Origin: Stenotrophomonas sp. SY1
GTDB lineage: Bacteria; Pseudomonadota; Gammaproteobacteria; Xanthomonadales; Xanthomonadaceae
Direction of reading: 5' to 3'
Assembly: GCF_021202945.1 (NCBI RefSeq)
Contig: NZ_JAJOYR010000001.1
Coordinates: forward strand, 186,001 to 250,000
Length of the DNA stretch: 64,000 nt
This document shows, one piece after another, positions 27,876-37,383 of the stretch. Below the pieces are notes generated by a model that had not been told where the DNA came from, ran no database searches, and saw only the letters and a list, made by a program, of their open reading frames with translations. Numbering within the stretch: position 1 is the stretch's first letter; every line of letters begins with the position of its first letter. The translations under genes were made by a program, and so were the position numbers.

Positions 27876-28506
27876 CCGGGCATTGCGTCGCGCCGGGGGT
27901 GGTCGGCGCAATGTCACAGTTTTCAGTGAAGCCCCCGGCGCGCGAGCCAGGCCAGGGCCAGTCGTGCTGGCGCTGATGCGCAGTGGGTGGAGCAACGCCC
28001 CGCTGCCGTTCAGCGGGTGCCGAACCCCGCTTCGGAAGGGTGCATGGCCCACGATCCCGCTCGTCGATGCAGGCCCCGCTCCTCTGCCAGGACGCTTCCA
28101 GGGTTGCCGGACTGTCGCCTGTACCCGCCGTTCAGCGCAGTTGGCCGTCGCCAGTGCTGTCGTGCAGCAATGCGAAGTCCGTCACATTAATTTTTAGTTC
28201 ACATTTTTGAAGATGGCGCATTCATCTGTCTGAGCGCTGGATTAAGTGAATTTCTTGTTAAATCAAGTGTTTGCGAAATTTATGGAACGCAGTCGATTGC
28301 TGGAATGTGACCCAGTGAGAGTTTCAGCCAACAAAAGGCACTGTAACTGCCCCGAAGCAGGGTAAGAATCCGCGCCCTCACAAGCACCTCATGGTGCTGA
28401 ACAGGTGTTCCGTTGGGGCGGAACACCTTCCAAGCCAACACGACAACGCCCGGATTGCCAGGAGAACTGGTGACCCGGTTGACAGCGTTTTGCAGAGGGT
28501 TGCCCG
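27876..28506 (+). promoter_or_regulatory. Long AT-richer leader of the giant-protein operon
   Basis: This 631-base gap has no gene of ordinary size. From about 28180 to 28330 it is markedly richer in A and T than anything around it (for example TTAATTTTTAGTTCACATTT and TTTCTTGTTAAATC), which suits a promoter. TTGTTA at 28255 is a possible -35, but I cannot fix a -10. Downstream lie two hairpins and a 23-codon frame, listed separately. Confidence 0.5.
28384..28428 (+). promoter_or_regulatory. Tandem hairpins in the leader
   Basis: A 6-base stem (AGCACC-TCAT-GGTGCT, 28384-28399) is followed after 3 bases by a perfect 10-base stem (AGGTGTTCCG, 28403-28412, with CGGAACACCT, 28419-28428; loop TTGGGG). 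No T-run follows, so this is more likely a structured RNA leader or operator than a terminator. Confidence 0.5.
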
Positions 28507-28541
28507 GTGAACAAGCAGTTCGAGCAGTGCATTGCCAGTGA
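28470..28541 (+). CDS. Candidate leader peptide, 23 codons
   Basis: GTG 28470 has a good ribosome site (GGAG at 28461-28464, 5 bases away) and opens a 23-residue frame ending at TGA 28541. It overlaps the first 35 bases of the giant gene in another frame. It could couple translation of the giant protein to its own, or be chance. The encoded peptide has no recognisable feature. Confidence 0.3.
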   Translation: MTRLTAFCRGLPGEQAVRAVHCQ

Positions 28542-31500
28542 TGGCGTCAACGCAATGGGACAGCGGGGCCGCAACGGTTCACGCTGGTATGCACGCATTG
28601 CCCGATCGGTGGCGCTGTTGGCCTTGCTGCCGGCAACGGCACTGGCCACCGTGGTGCCACAGAGCGTGAACGTGCCGGCCAACATGGGCCAGGGCATCGA
28701 TACCGCGGTGAGCATCAACTGGTTGCGCACCGCCAGCGACGCCAGTGAAACCACTGTCTCCGTGGTGTTGCCGGCCAATGTCGAATTCGTGCCAGCGGTC
28801 CCGCCGTCCACAGACGACTGCACCTACAACAGCGGTACCCGTACCGTGTCCTGCGCGGTGGCGGCCGGTGCGGCCTCCAACGGTTCGCTGGGCTTCACCA
28901 TCCGCGCCCAGGGCGTGGGCAGCAGCTTCAACCTGACCGCACGCTCGAGCAACAGCCCCACTTCGGCGACCAACACCACCACGATCCGCGAAACCGGCAA
29001 CCTGACGGTGGACAAGGTGCTGACGGCTCCATCCGATGGCGAAAGCGCCACCGGCAGCACCGTCACCTTCGAACTACGTCCGAACATCGCCAATGGCGGC
29101 AGTGACTTGCCGGCGGGCGCCAAGATCGTCATCACCGACCAGTTGCCGGGTGATGCAGCGAACGTGGTGCAGAGCATCACCGCCTCCGGCGGCAGCGTAG
29201 CGTGTGGATCGGTCGCCACGGCCAACAGCACCCGTCGCTTCACCTGCACTTACAGCGGGCCGATGAGGGCAGCGGATCTCAATGCGGCCAAGGTCACCGT
29301 GGTCATGCAGACCAACGGCCTGGGTACGCATACCAACAACGCCAGCATCGCCACCGAAAACGACAACTACTTCGACGCCGACCCCAACGACAACGCCGAC
29401 AGCGCCAGCTACGAGGTAGTGCTGGGTACCGATATCGAAGCGCAGATCAGCTTCCCCGGCCAGCCGCTGGAAGTGAACACGCCGCAGGATCTGGTGCTGA
29501 CCTATCAGAACCATGGTCCGCAGACGAGCACCGTCGGCGGCACCATTGCCACGATCATTCCGGACGGCTTCGTGATCGGCACCTTGCCGACAAGCTGCGT
29601 GGCCGAGCCGAACAGGCAGCTCACCGTTTCCGGGCAGACCATCAGCGGCACGCTGGTGACCTGTGATGCAGGCGTGGTGGCGCCGGGCAGTGAAGTCGCC
29701 TTCACCATTCCGGTCACCACTCCTGCGACCGGCACGGGCGGGCGTTTCCCGGTGGTGGCCACGCCGCCGGCCAGCCTGAAGGACTGGAACCAGGGCAACA
29801 ACGCCAAGCTCACCCCCTATCAGGTCAACGAGCCGTACACCGACATCCGTCTGTCCAAGCGCAAGAGCCCGGACGGCAAAGCGATCGCCCCGGGTACGGC
29901 CATCACCACGACGCTTACTGTCAGCAACGGCACCAGCAGCACCAGCGACGCGCAGTACACGCCGGCCCAGCCGCTGTACGTGGTCGATTACATGCGCCCG
30001 GAAGAAATCGATGCCAGCTTCGGTGTGGGTGGCCTGGCCAACATCACCGACGCCGCTGTGTGGCAGTGCTCGGTGGAGCGTGGCGTGATGCCGCCGACAA
30101 ACCATGGCGGCAAGACGGTTCGCGTTCGTTGCCAGACCACCGGCACCGGCACGCTCGTGCGTGGTGAAAGCATGGGGTTGTCATTCCAGACCCAGGCCAC
30201 GGCCATTGTCGGCCAGGCGACGCTGTCCAACTACGCCTGCGCCGGTGCCAGTGCACTGACCCAGCTGGGCATCAGTGCCAGCAATGGCGCACAGCCGGCC
30301 GACAAGGAAACCAACAACGACTGCGACAGCGCCGGTAACGGCCTGATCCTGACCGATGTGGTCAATGACACCGCCTGGGTCAACATCGAGAAGTCTTCCT
30401 CGGTGGACGACAGCACCTGGGTGGATGAAGCCGCCAACGCGCCGACCCTGGCAGCGGACAAGGACCGGCTGTACTGGAAGATCGTGGTGACCACGCCGAG
30501 CACGGCGGAAAAGCCCAACCAGATGGTCATCCCGACCCTGCAGTTGACCGACAACGTGCCAGGCGTCCTGAACAATGGCCCGTTCCAGACACGGGTGAGC
30601 ATGACGCGGCGCCAAATCCTGCCGGCGGGCAATGGCAGTTTCAGCGAATGCAACGCACCGGCACCGGGTGCGGCCACCTTCCACTGTGACGTCAAGAACG
30701 TCGCACCCGGTACTCGAATCGAACTGGTGCTGGAAGTGGACCGCCCGCTGTCCTCCGGCAGGTTGACCAACACCGTCGAGGTGGCCTCGCCCGACGCGGT
30801 GCTGTCCTCGCTGCGCGCGGACGGCAAGTACGGCGACGACGCGGCAATCATCGTTGCCCCGCGCACCGACTACCGGATGACCAGCAAGGTGGTCAGCCCG
30901 GCCAATGAAGTGCTGATCGGCGAGCCGATGAGCTTCACCCTGACTGCACGCAACCACGGCCCGGATGCCGCACCGGTGGGTGATTTCGTCATCACCGACA
31001 CGCTGCCCGTCGGTACGCCGACGATGACCCAGGTGGCTTACGACATCATCGATGTCGTGCCGGCCAGTGGCAGCCCGTTGGACTGCAACATCAATCACAG
31101 CAGTGGCCTTGTCACCTGTACGAATACCGCTCTGATCGCCTCGCAGACCACCCATACGGTCACCATCAAGGCCCGCGTCAAGAAGCCGGCCAATCTGAGC
31201 GTGGCTGCCGGCGGCGTCGTTTACAGCAATGTCACCAACACCGCCAAGGTCGAGTCCACGGGCTTGATCTGCCAGTACCTGCCGGGTTCCTCGACGGCCT
31301 GCAACGATGCCGCTTCGCAAGGCAACAACAACGCCTCGGTGGACTTCGTGGTCAAGGTGCCGACCATCGACCTGCAGGCGCGCAAGACCCAGGTTTACCC
31401 AGCCGGGCGCAATGCGTTCGTGGCCGGCGACCAGCTGCGCTATCGCCTGACTGCTTTCAACATCGGGCCGTCGCAGGCCGAGAACGTGGAGGTCCGTGAC

Positions 31501-34500
31501 CTGCTCACTCCGCCGACCGGTTTCACTGTCGCCTTCGACAAGGTGGAGAGGGTCAATGCTGCTGGCCTGATCAGTGGTTACACCTACAAGCAGGATGCCA
31601 ACGTCAGCTGCGCCCAGGTGGGCCAGGAGCTGGTTTGCACCCTGCATCCGATCGAGGCCAACAACCGCCTGGACAAGAACCAGCTGGTCACCTTTGAAGT
31701 CGTGTTCAACGTCATCGGTGATTCCAGCCGCCCGGTGGTGTTCGACAACCGCGCCTATGTCTGCGGTGACGAAACCACCAATTACGAGGCACGGGGCGAA
31801 TGCAGTGCCGATCCGGACGTGGCCGGCAACAACATTGCTTCGGTGAATGATGTGCTGTTCCCGGCCTCGGACCTGGAAGTGGTGAGCAAGACCACCGTCA
31901 CCGCTGGCCCGGTCGATATCGGCCAGCCGATCCAGTACGACATCGTCGTGCGCAATGCCGTTGGCAGCACTGTGGAGAAGATGCGCGTCACCGACACGCT
32001 GCCCAAGGGCTTTGCGTGGGTGAACGATGCAACCCATGCGCTGAACGTGAAGGTCGATGGTGGCAGTGCCGCCACCCTGAGTGGTGTGGTGCGCGCAGCA
32101 GGCAGCAAGCCGGCCGCCGGCACCGACAACGTGTGCTACCTCTCCAGTGGCCCCTCCTCGATCACCGACAAGGACCAGCAGCAGGCAATCACCTGCGACC
32201 TGGGCGGCAACTTCCCGTCCGGTGCTGGCAACACGCTGACCCTGACGCTGTGGGCACGTGCCATGCCCGGCGTGTTCGCCGGCGGCTACGCGCCGGCCAA
32301 CCACACCAACAACGTGAGCATCGAACCGGGCCGCGACGACAAGGATTCGCCGACCTCGGTGGACCAGGTGCCGACCAACAACAACGGCAGCTCCACCACC
32401 CAGGTACGCAACGCCAGCCTCGGCGGCCGCGTCTTCGCCGACGACAATGACAACGGTGACCAGGACAGTGGCGATACCGGCATTGCCGGCGTCACGGTGA
32501 CGCTGACGGGCACCGACCTGTACGGCAATCCGGTTTCGATCACCGCCACGACCAATGCCAATGGCGACTACCAGTTCAACAACCTGGTGCCGTCCGACAG
32601 CAATGGCTACAGCATCATCCAGACCCAGCCGGCCGGTTATGCCGCCAATGGCACGCCGCAGCCGAATACCCTGCGCCCGAACCGGAACCAGGCCAGTACC
32701 GGCGTGACCGGCACCTTCAGCGCTGACAACACCCCCACCACCAGCGAGATCAGTGGTGTGGTGCTGGGCGGCGGTGGCGTGGGCGTGCAGTTCGATTTCC
32801 CGGAGCCAAGCGAGCGCAAGCTCTCCGGCTACGTTTACATCGACCAGGACAACAACCGCGTCTTGAGCAGCGCCGATGCACGCATTGGCAGTGCCACCGT
32901 GTACCTGGACGAAGTGGAGACCGGTCGTACCCTTACGGCGACTACCGACAATGTCCAGAACCCGGGCTTTTATGAGTTCACCGGCTTGACCGCCGGCAAG
33001 ACCTATGTGCTGCGCGAGCCGCTGCCCACCAATCCGGCCGGTCTGCAGAACCTGCCTGCCGCGGTGAACCCGGGCAAGATCGGTGGCGTGCTGTGCGGTC
33101 CGGTCTGTCTGGTGTCCACCACCGGCAGCGAAGACAAGATCGCCGGCATCAAGCTGGTGGCCGGCAACGGCACCGAGTTCAACTTCGGTGAAAACATCAC
33201 CACCGCCATCTCCGGCAAGGTCTACCTGGACCGCGACGACAGCGGCGTCCAGAACGGTACCGAACCGGGCATTCCGGGCGTGACCATCACCGTCACCGAT
33301 TCCAGTGGCGCCGTGGTGTGGACCGGTCCCACCGCCGCTGATGGCAGCTACAGCGTGCCCGGCTTGATTGCAGGTCACGACTACACCATCACCGAGACCC
33401 AGCCGGTCGGCCTGAAGGACGGCCGGGAGCACACCTCCAACGTCATCGCCATCACCCAGCTGCCGCCGGCCGGTTCGTCCGGCAACAACTTCGGTGAGCT
33501 GGCCGCCTCGCTGGCTGGCCGCGTGTACCTGGACCAGCTCAATGACGGTCACACCGCCAGTGATCCGGGCCTTGGCAACGTGCAGGTCACCCTGAGCCGT
33601 CGTGACGGCCAGCCGGTGCTTGATGTGCTGGGCAAGCCGGTGCCGGTGCAGCCCACCAGCCCGATCGACGGCAGCTATGCCTTCATCGACCTGCCGGCCG
33701 GCGACTACATCGTCACCCAGCAGCTGACGCAGCCGGTCTACACCCCGGCCGGTGGCAGCGCGACCACCACCCTCAACGGCACCACCACCGCCGGCACCGT
33801 CATCGACGGCACCGCGGGCGTGGCAACGGCCGTGCGTGACACCCCCAGCGCCATCACCGGCGTGGTGTTGAATGCCGGCGGCAAGTCGGTGGACAACAAC
33901 TTCGGCGAGATCCTGCCGGTGTCCGCCTCGGGCGTGGTGTTCTTCGATCTCAACAACAATGGCGTGCAGGAACCGGGCGACGCCGGCATCGGTGGCGTGG
34001 ACATCCGCCTGGTCGGTACCGACGACCAGGGCAACCCGGTCGACACGACCGTGCCGACCAATGCCGACGGCAGCTTCAACTTCGATGGCCTGCGTCCGGG
34101 TACCTACACCCTGATCGAACCGACCCAGCCGGTGGGCACCGCGCAGGGCAAGACCACGGCTGGCCAGCTGGACAGCACCAAGGCCGGCAGCGGTACCGCC
34201 AGCAATGGTGCGGCACCGGAGTCGAGCAAGATCGCCAACATCGACCTGAGCCGTCCGGGTGATCTCTCCAGCGACAACCTGTTCGCCGAAGTGCCGACCA
34301 ACAGCGGCATCGCCGGCAAGGTATGGCTGGATGCCAACAACGACGGGGTCATTGATGCCGGCGAGAACGGCATTGCCGGCGTCGAGCTGGAACTGACCGG
34401 TACCGACATCAACGGCAACCCGATCGCGCCGGTCACCGTCACCACGGGTGCCGATGGCAGCTACAGCTTCCTCAACCTGCCCCCGGGCGAATACAAGGTG

Positions 34501-37383
34501 GTGGAGAAGCAGCAGCCGGCCGGCACCAACGATGGCAAGACCAAGCCGGGCAACATCGGTGGTACGCCGATGGGCAATGGCTCGGCCGAAGGCAGCGCTA
34601 CCGCGCAGAATCCGTCGTTCATCGGCACGATCACCGTTGGCGTGGGCCAGGTGTCGGTCGAGAACAACTTCGGTGAAGTGCCGGCAGCCAGCATCTCCGG
34701 CAACGTCTACAACGACAGCAATGACGATGGCATCCGCCAGCCCGAGGAAGGCGGCTTTGCCAACGTCACCGTCGAGTTGACCGGTACCGATGACCTGGGC
34801 AACCCGGTCACGCTGACCACCACCACCGACGCCAACGGCAAGTACAGCTTCGAGAACCTGCGCCCGGGCACCTATGTGGTGACCGAGCCGAACCAGCCGG
34901 CTGAAACGCTCAATGGCAAGACCACCGCCGGCAGCACCGGCGGCACGGGCAGCAATCCGTCGACGACCACCTCGCAGATCACCGGCATCGTGCTCAAGCC
35001 GGGTGACGAGTCGGTGGACAACAACTTCGGCGAGATCGGCGATTCGCCGGACATGCTGGTGAGCAAGTCGTCCGACACGGTGAAGTTCACCGTCAACAAC
35101 GTGGCCAGCTACACCATCCGCGTGCGCAACGGCGGGCAGCAGGCGTCCAAGGGCGAGTACATCGTCAAGGACCGCTTGCCGGTGGGCCTGAACCTGGCGG
35201 AGATTCCGTCGGGCAACGGCTGGACCTGCACCGGCGCGGTGGGCGATACCCGCTTTGAATGCCGCAGCGTTGAAGTGCTCAATGCCGGCGTCACCTCGGC
35301 ATCGGCCATCACCGTCAAGGTCAACGTCACCGCCGAGGCCGCCAAGGCCGGCACCGTCAACAACGCCGTGCTGGTGGAAGGCGGCGGCGAGAACGAGTTC
35401 CGCACCCCGACCACCACCGAGCGCACCGCGTTCGAAGGTGATGTCACCCAGTTGCCGGTGTGCGATACCGCCATCACCCAGAACGTGTGCCGCGTGCCGA
35501 ACCAGGTGCAGCTGTCCGCGTCCGTGGGCGGCACCGTGTGGTTCGACAAGGGCAGTGATGACGCCCTGCTCGACGGCGGCGATGAGCGCCTGCAGGGCTG
35601 GGTGGTGGAACTGGTCGACGCCGACACCGGTGCGGTGGTCAAGACCACCACCAGTGCCGTTGATGGCAGCTACCGCTTCGGCGATGTGGTGCCGGGCGTG
35701 AAGTGGAACATCCAGTTCCGCGAACCGACCACCAACGTGGTCTGGGCATGGCCGGTCAACCGCGAAACCGCCGGTGGCATGGGCGTGAGCTGTGATGCGA
35801 GCAAGGCCCTCAGCGATGGCGGCGTCAGCGCCTGCCGCATCGCCGACAACGGCATCAGCCAGTTGCAGGTGGTGCTCAAGGCCGGCGATCACCTGCCGCA
35901 GCAGAGCCTGCCGGTGGATCCGTCGGGCGTGGTGTATGACGCGGTCACCCGCGATCCGGTGCCCGGTTCCATCGTCACCCTCAGCCCGGTGGGCATGTGC
36001 AGTGGCTATGACCCGCTGGGTTCGCTGCTCAACGCCGCCGCCGGTGGTTACCGCGTGGAAGGCAATGCAGTGTCGATGACTGTCGGCAGCAACGGCTTCT
36101 ACCAGTTCATGTTCGGCCCGGCGGCGCCGGCACGTTGCGAGTTCCAGCTGACGGTGACCCCGCCAGGTGGCTACAAGTTCGTGTCCACGCTGATTCCGCC
36201 GCAGGCCGGTTCGTTGTCGCCAAACAGCGGCAGCACCATCCTGCCGGAGTTGAACAACCCCACCAACGGCGCCGGTACCAGCCATCTGGTGCAGCCGCAG
36301 GCCAACGCGCCGACCGGTGCGGTAGGCACGGCAACCCAGTACTGGCTGAGCGTGTTTGCCGGTTCGGCCACCGCCGGCATCGTCAACAACCACCTGCCGC
36401 TGGATACCGCCGAGGCGACCGGCCTGGTCATCACCAAGACCGGTGACCGCCAGACCGCCGAGATCGGTGACACCGTGCAGTACACCATCACCGTGCGCCA
36501 GACCTCCGGCAGCGCGATGGCCACCGTCAACATCGTTGACACGCTGCCGCGTGGCTTCACCTACATCGACGGCACCGGCCGTGTGGGTGGCCGTGCCGTG
36601 GACGCGCCGTACGGCAAGCCGGGCCCGCGCCTGGGCTTCGACCTGGGCCCGATCAACGTCGGCGAACAGCTGGTGCTGACCTACCGCGTACGCGTTGGCG
36701 TCGGTGCGCAGCAGGGCGACGGCATCAACCGTGCGCAGGCCCATGGCTGCTCCATCACCGGTGGCTGCATCAACACCGATGCGATGACCCCGCTGCCGGG
36801 CTCGGTGCCGTCCAACCATGCGCAGTACCGCGTGCGCGTCACCGGTGGCGTGTTCACCGAGGAAGCGTGCGTGCTGGGCAAGGTGTTCGTGGACTGCAAC
36901 AACAACCACGTGCAGGACCACGAAGAGCTGGGCATTCCGGGCGTGCGCCTGTACTTCTCCAACGGCACCTGGATGATCTCCGACTCCGAGGGCAAGTACA
37001 GCTACTGCGGCCTGACCCCGCAGAGCCACACGCTGAAGGTGGACCCGTCCACGTTGCCGGCCGGCTCGCGCCTGACCACCAGCAGCAACCGCAACCTGGG
37101 TGATGCCGACAGCCTGTTCCTGGACCTGAAGAACGGCGAGCTGCATCGCGCCGACTTCGTCGAAGGCAGCTGCTCCAACCCGCTGCTGGAACAGGTCAAG
37201 GCCCGCCGTACCCAGGGCGAAGTGCGCGCACCGGAAACTGAAACCGGGCAGTCGCCGCTGCGTTTTGAAAGCAAGCCCGCCCGTGCGCCGCAGCAGGCCA
37301 CGGACTCGGCCAACCAGAGACCGATCGTGCATCCGCGACCCAACCCGCCCTCGGCATCGGCCTCGCAGGAGGTGCAGCCATGA
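28507..37383 (+). CDS. Giant secreted DUF11 / SdrD-B repeat protein (2958 residues)
   Basis: An exported giant repeat protein. GTG 28507 has ribosome site AGAGGG at 7 bases and gives a long N-region before the signal hydrophobic core (about 33-47, cut near ALA-T). Residues about 50-1300 are eight or nine DUF11-type beta domains, most with one Cys pair. Residues about 1304-2178 are seven SdrD-B-type repeats of roughly 100-130 residues, each starting like GKVWLDANNDGVIDAGE (Asp/Asn-rich, calcium-loop-like) and ending near NNFGE. Two more DUF11 domains (about 2178-2311 and 2636-2783), further SdrD-B-like domains and a last Cys-containing one (about 2784-2891) precede a Pro/Gln-rich tail. There is no LPXTG, PEP-CTERM or membrane anchor. 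It overlaps the barrel gene. Probably a surface adhesin or matrix component (inference). Confidence 0.85.
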   Translation: MNKQFEQCIASDGVNAMGQRGRNGSRWYARIARSVALLALLPATALATVVPQSVNVPANMGQGIDTAVSINWLRTASDASETTVSVVLPANVEFVPAVPPSTDDCTYNSGTRTVSCAVAAGAASNGSLGFTIRAQGVGSSFNLTARSSNSPTSATNTTTIRETGNLTVDKVLTAPSDGESATGSTVTFELRPNIANGGSDLPAGAKIVITDQLPGDAANVVQSITASGGSVACGSVATANSTRRFTCTYSGPMRAADLNAAKVTVVMQTNGLGTHTNNASIATENDNYFDADPNDNADSASYEVVLGTDIEAQISFPGQPLEVNTPQDLVLTYQNHGPQTSTVGGTIATIIPDGFVIGTLPTSCVAEPNRQLTVSGQTISGTLVTCDAGVVAPGSEVAFTIPVTTPATGTGGRFPVVATPPASLKDWNQGNNAKLTPYQVNEPYTDIRLSKRKSPDGKAIAPGTAITTTLTVSNGTSSTSDAQYTPAQPLYVVDYMRPEEIDASFGVGGLANITDAAVWQCSVERGVMPPTNHGGKTVRVRCQTTGTGTLVRGESMGLSFQTQATAIVGQATLSNYACAGASALTQLGISASNGAQPADKETNNDCDSAGNGLILTDVVNDTAWVNIEKSSSVDDSTWVDEAANAPTLAADKDRLYWKIVVTTPSTAEKPNQMVIPTLQLTDNVPGVLNNGPFQTRVSMTRRQILPAGNGSFSECNAPAPGAATFHCDVKNVAPGTRIELVLEVDRPLSSGRLTNTVEVASPDAVLSSLRADGKYGDDAAIIVAPRTDYRMTSKVVSPANEVLIGEPMSFTLTARNHGPDAAPVGDFVITDTLPVGTPTMTQVAYDIIDVVPASGSPLDCNINHSSGLVTCTNTALIASQTTHTVTIKARVKKPANLSVAAGGVVYSNVTNTAKVESTGLICQYLPGSSTACNDAASQGNNNASVDFVVKVPTIDLQARKTQVYPAGRNAFVAGDQLRYRLTAFNIGPSQAENVEVRDLLTPPTGFTVAFDKVERVNAAGLISGYTYKQDANVSCAQVGQELVCTLHPIEANNRLDKNQLVTFEVVFNVIGDSSRPVVFDNRAYVCGDETTNYEARGECSADPDVAGNNIASVNDVLFPASDLEVVSKTTVTAGPVDIGQPIQYDIVVRNAVGSTVEKMRVTDTLPKGFAWVNDATHALNVKVDGGSAATLSGVVRAAGSKPAAGTDNVCYLSSGPSSITDKDQQQAITCDLGGNFPSGAGNTLTLTLWARAMPGVFAGGYAPANHTNNVSIEPGRDDKDSPTSVDQVPTNNNGSSTTQVRNASLGGRVFADDNDNGDQDSGDTGIAGVTVTLTGTDLYGNPVSITATTNANGDYQFNNLVPSDSNGYSIIQTQPAGYAANGTPQPNTLRPNRNQASTGVTGTFSADNTPTTSEISGVVLGGGGVGVQFDFPEPSERKLSGYVYIDQDNNRVLSSADARIGSATVYLDEVETGRTLTATTDNVQNPGFYEFTGLTAGKTYVLREPLPTNPAGLQNLPAAVNPGKIGGVLCGPVCLVSTTGSEDKIAGIKLVAGNGTEFNFGENITTAISGKVYLDRDDSGVQNGTEPGIPGVTITVTDSSGAVVWTGPTAADGSYSVPGLIAGHDYTITETQPVGLKDGREHTSNVIAITQLPPAGSSGNNFGELAASLAGRVYLDQLNDGHTASDPGLGNVQVTLSRRDGQPVLDVLGKPVPVQPTSPIDGSYAFIDLPAGDYIVTQQLTQPVYTPAGGSATTTLNGTTTAGTVIDGTAGVATAVRDTPSAITGVVLNAGGKSVDNNFGEILPVSASGVVFFDLNNNGVQEPGDAGIGGVDIRLVGTDDQGNPVDTTVPTNADGSFNFDGLRPGTYTLIEPTQPVGTAQGKTTAGQLDSTKAGSGTASNGAAPESSKIANIDLSRPGDLSSDNLFAEVPTNSGIAGKVWLDANNDGVIDAGENGIAGVELELTGTDINGNPIAPVTVTTGADGSYSFLNLPPGEYKVVEKQQPAGTNDGKTKPGNIGGTPMGNGSAEGSATAQNPSFIGTITVGVGQVSVENNFGEVPAASISGNVYNDSNDDGIRQPEEGGFANVTVELTGTDDLGNPVTLTTTTDANGKYSFENLRPGTYVVTEPNQPAETLNGKTTAGSTGGTGSNPSTTTSQITGIVLKPGDESVDNNFGEIGDSPDMLVSKSSDTVKFTVNNVASYTIRVRNGGQQASKGEYIVKDRLPVGLNLAEIPSGNGWTCTGAVGDTRFECRSVEVLNAGVTSASAITVKVNVTAEAAKAGTVNNAVLVEGGGENEFRTPTTTERTAFEGDVTQLPVCDTAITQNVCRVPNQVQLSASVGGTVWFDKGSDDALLDGGDERLQGWVVELVDADTGAVVKTTTSAVDGSYRFGDVVPGVKWNIQFREPTTNVVWAWPVNRETAGGMGVSCDASKALSDGGVSACRIADNGISQLQVVLKAGDHLPQQSLPVDPSGVVYDAVTRDPVPGSIVTLSPVGMCSGYDPLGSLLNAAAGGYRVEGNAVSMTVGSNGFYQFMFGPAAPARCEFQLTVTPPGGYKFVSTLIPPQAGSLSPNSGSTILPELNNPTNGAGTSHLVQPQANAPTGAVGTATQYWLSVFAGSATAGIVNNHLPLDTAEATGLVITKTGDRQTAEIGDTVQYTITVRQTSGSAMATVNIVDTLPRGFTYIDGTGRVGGRAVDAPYGKPGPRLGFDLGPINVGEQLVLTYRVRVGVGAQQGDGINRAQAHGCSITGGCINTDAMTPLPGSVPSNHAQYRVRVTGGVFTEEACVLGKVFVDCNNNHVQDHEELGIPGVRLYFSNGTWMISDSEGKYSYCGLTPQSHTLKVDPSTLPAGSRLTTSSNRNLGDADSLFLDLKNGELHRADFVEGSCSNPLLEQVKARRTQGEVRAPETETGQSPLRFESKPARAPQQATDSANQRPIVHPRPNPPSASASQEVQP

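Noticed and set aside
32420-35040. Regularly spaced similar segments considered as a CRISPR-like or satellite array
   Set aside because: They are in-frame protein modules of about 300-400 bases with diverged sequence, not short identical repeats with unique spacers.
30181-37332. A 2383-codon open frame on the minus strand opposite the giant gene
   Set aside because: Composition is low-complexity and His/Arg/Gly/Ala-rich, it has no family motif, and it exists because third-position G/C bias removes stops on the other strand. The plus-strand protein has signal peptide and clear repeat domains.
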